Of a stretch of DNA of 37,699 nucleotides, positions 36,792 through 37,699 are shown one piece after another. Every line of letters starts with the position of its first letter. Positions within the stretch are counted from its first letter, which is position 1. A program made the translations under genes and the position numbers. The stretch is from a virus. The notes beneath the pieces were generated by a model that made no database searches, was not told the DNA's origin, and saw only the letters and a program-made list of their open reading frames with translations. The DNA is taken from positions 1 to 37,699 of IMG/VR virus record IMGVR_UViG_3300046167_000372; one strand, given 5' to 3'.

Positions 36792-37142
36792 ATGGATAAC
36801 AAAGCGCCACTTGATGATCACTTCGACATCAACCCAAACTCAGCGCCATTGGCCGGTCAGGATCAGGGGCAGATGATTTACTATGTAAAACTAAAGGTTG
36901 CATATAAAGTTAAAAGGGGTAACGGTTACATAAATAATTACAGAGACATATCTTTGCCTACAAGGATGAAGTCTATTGATGATATTAATAGAAGCCCAGA
37001 GATGATCATGAAGATCATGGCCTCATTAGGATTGACAGGTAAAAAGATCTCAGATTTCTATGTAAAGGAAGAGTTGTATAGAAAGGAAATAAGCAGATCC
37101 TTTACACATAAAGAATCAGAGTATAATAACGGACTAAAATAA
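36792..37142 (+). CDS. Hypothetical protein, 116 aa
   Basis: The acidic, disordered-looking N-terminus (PLDDHFDINPNSAPLAG) is followed by a beta-rich region (MIYYVKLKVAYKVKRGNGYI) and a helical end. It lies 12 nt before the helicase gene, so it may be a helicase loader or accessory protein, by position only. No sequence similarity recognised. Confidence 0.55.
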   Translation: MDNKAPLDDHFDINPNSAPLAGQDQGQMIYYVKLKVAYKVKRGNGYINNYRDISLPTRMKSIDDINRSPEMIMKIMASLGLTGKKISDFYVKEELYRKEISRSFTHKESEYNNGLK

Positions 37143-37154
37143 AAGAGAGAGAGA

Positions 37155-37699
37155 ATGCAAAAATTAGTTTACACAGCAGATGAGTTGAAGGATTCACTAA
37201 CTTCACTCCGCAACAATGGGATAAAGAAAGGAGCATGGACCGGGTTCAGTTCCTTGTTTGACAAGTATTCAGTTAAGCGTGGGTCAACTACATATATCTA
37301 CGCAGGAGCGCACCAAGGTAAATCTCAATTTGCCTTTGAGATCATGATGAATCTTGCAGAGTTTAGCGATTGGAAGTGGGCAGTATATTCACCAGAAACC
37401 GGATCACCTACCGAGGTGTTTGCTGAGTTGCTTTGGGTGTACCTACGCAAACCATTCCTGGTTAACGACAAGATAACAGCAACTGATGAAGAGACTGATC
37501 AGGCGATTTCATTTATCAATGATCACTTCTACATTGTAGATTCAGGACTTCATGATCTAAGCATCGAAGGTTTCTACACGGCTGTATCAGATATTGAGAT
37601 CAAGCAAGGCATCAAGATTGATGGATGCCTGGTAGATCCATTTACCGAGATCAAGACTGATGTAAGTAACGGAGTTCGTGATGACATTGCTATTGGCCA
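37155..37699 (+). CDS. Replicative DNA helicase (DnaB/twinkle-like), N-terminal part
   Basis: The frame starts at ATG 37155 after an AGAGAGAGAGA leader and runs off the right edge in the middle of a codon. Walker A is GAHQGKSQ (51-58), followed by the ETG triad (YSPETGSP) and the Walker B strand GIKIDGCLVDPF. There is no primase domain and only a short N-terminal region, so it is a helicase-only version. The rest of the protein reads in at the left edge. It would unwind the phage template, with primase and polymerase from the host. Confidence 0.88.
   Translation, partial: MQKLVYTADELKDSLTSLRNNGIKKGAWTGFSSLFDKYSVKRGSTTYIYAGAHQGKSQFAFEIMMNLAEFSDWKWAVYSPETGSPTEVFAELLWVYLRKPFLVNDKITATDEETDQAISFINDHFYIVDSGLHDLSIEGFYTAVSDIEIKQGIKIDGCLVDPFTEIKTDVSNGVRDDIAIG

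Noticed and set aside
1-37699. CRISPR array or insertion sequence
   Set aside because: No regularly spaced repeats with unique spacers and no transposase were seen; the repeats present are leaders, hairpins and operator-like modules.

Overview
The window reads as almost all of one tailed bacteriophage genome infecting a bacterium of the phylum Bacteroidota, most likely a marine Flavobacteriia. The evidence is the low GC, A-rich translation starts without Shine-Dalgarno sites, promoter-like sites of the Flavobacterium/Bacteroides type (TTG, about 19-20 nt, then TAnnTTTG), a phage-encoded outer-membrane-type protein whose signal peptide ends in NAQ, and a long tape measure (TP901 type) that points to a siphovirus. 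No integrase, excisionase or repressor is recognisable. A DnaB/twinkle-like helicase gene runs off the right edge and its C-terminus enters at the left edge, so the genome is probably circular or circularly permuted and was cut inside this gene.

Layout. (A) 1-3468, plus strand: helicase C-terminus, small nucleotide and recombination genes (DUF1599/MazG-like, RusA resolvase), a possible late-sigma-like protein, and a lysis cassette (T7-lysozyme-type amidase, small Cys-rich protein, holin-like protein) ending at a strong terminator near 3.53 kb. (B) 26583 down to 3530, minus strand: one long late operon. Reading leftwards it holds a small leader gene, terminase small subunit, a secreted beta-barrel-like protein, terminase large subunit, neck and tail-completion proteins, tape measure, Dit-like and hub-like tail proteins, a DUF5824 protein, capsid protease-scaffold, major capsid protein, two paralogous tail-tube-like proteins, several small virion proteins, fibres (one with a Peptidase_S74 chaperone) and, unusually, the portal and connector at the far end. 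Terminator-like hairpins flank the highly expressed structural genes. (C) 26584-27765: a gene-free divergent control region with AT-rich palindromes, a duplicated operator-like module, and a candidate structured non-coding RNA of about 520 nt. (D) 27766-30777, plus strand: a RadC-like JAB protein and a run of very small, mostly acidic proteins of unknown function. Three intergenic leaders here carry copies of the same pseudoknotted RNA element, with compensatory changes in every helix. (E) 30847-37699, plus strand: an ECF-like sigma factor, two DnaA-domain-IV-like proteins, a predicted annealing protein with a RecE-like exonuclease, a minimal SSB-like protein, nucleases and the helicase.

Inferred programme: plus-strand genes from 27.2 kb through the edge to 3.5 kb act early and middle (takeover, recombination, replication, then lysis). 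The minus-strand operon builds the virion, perhaps under control of the phage's own sigma factors. No DNA polymerase or primase is visible, so replication presumably uses host enzymes. The strongest candidates for something undescribed are the triplicated pseudoknot leader and the large RNA just upstream of it.
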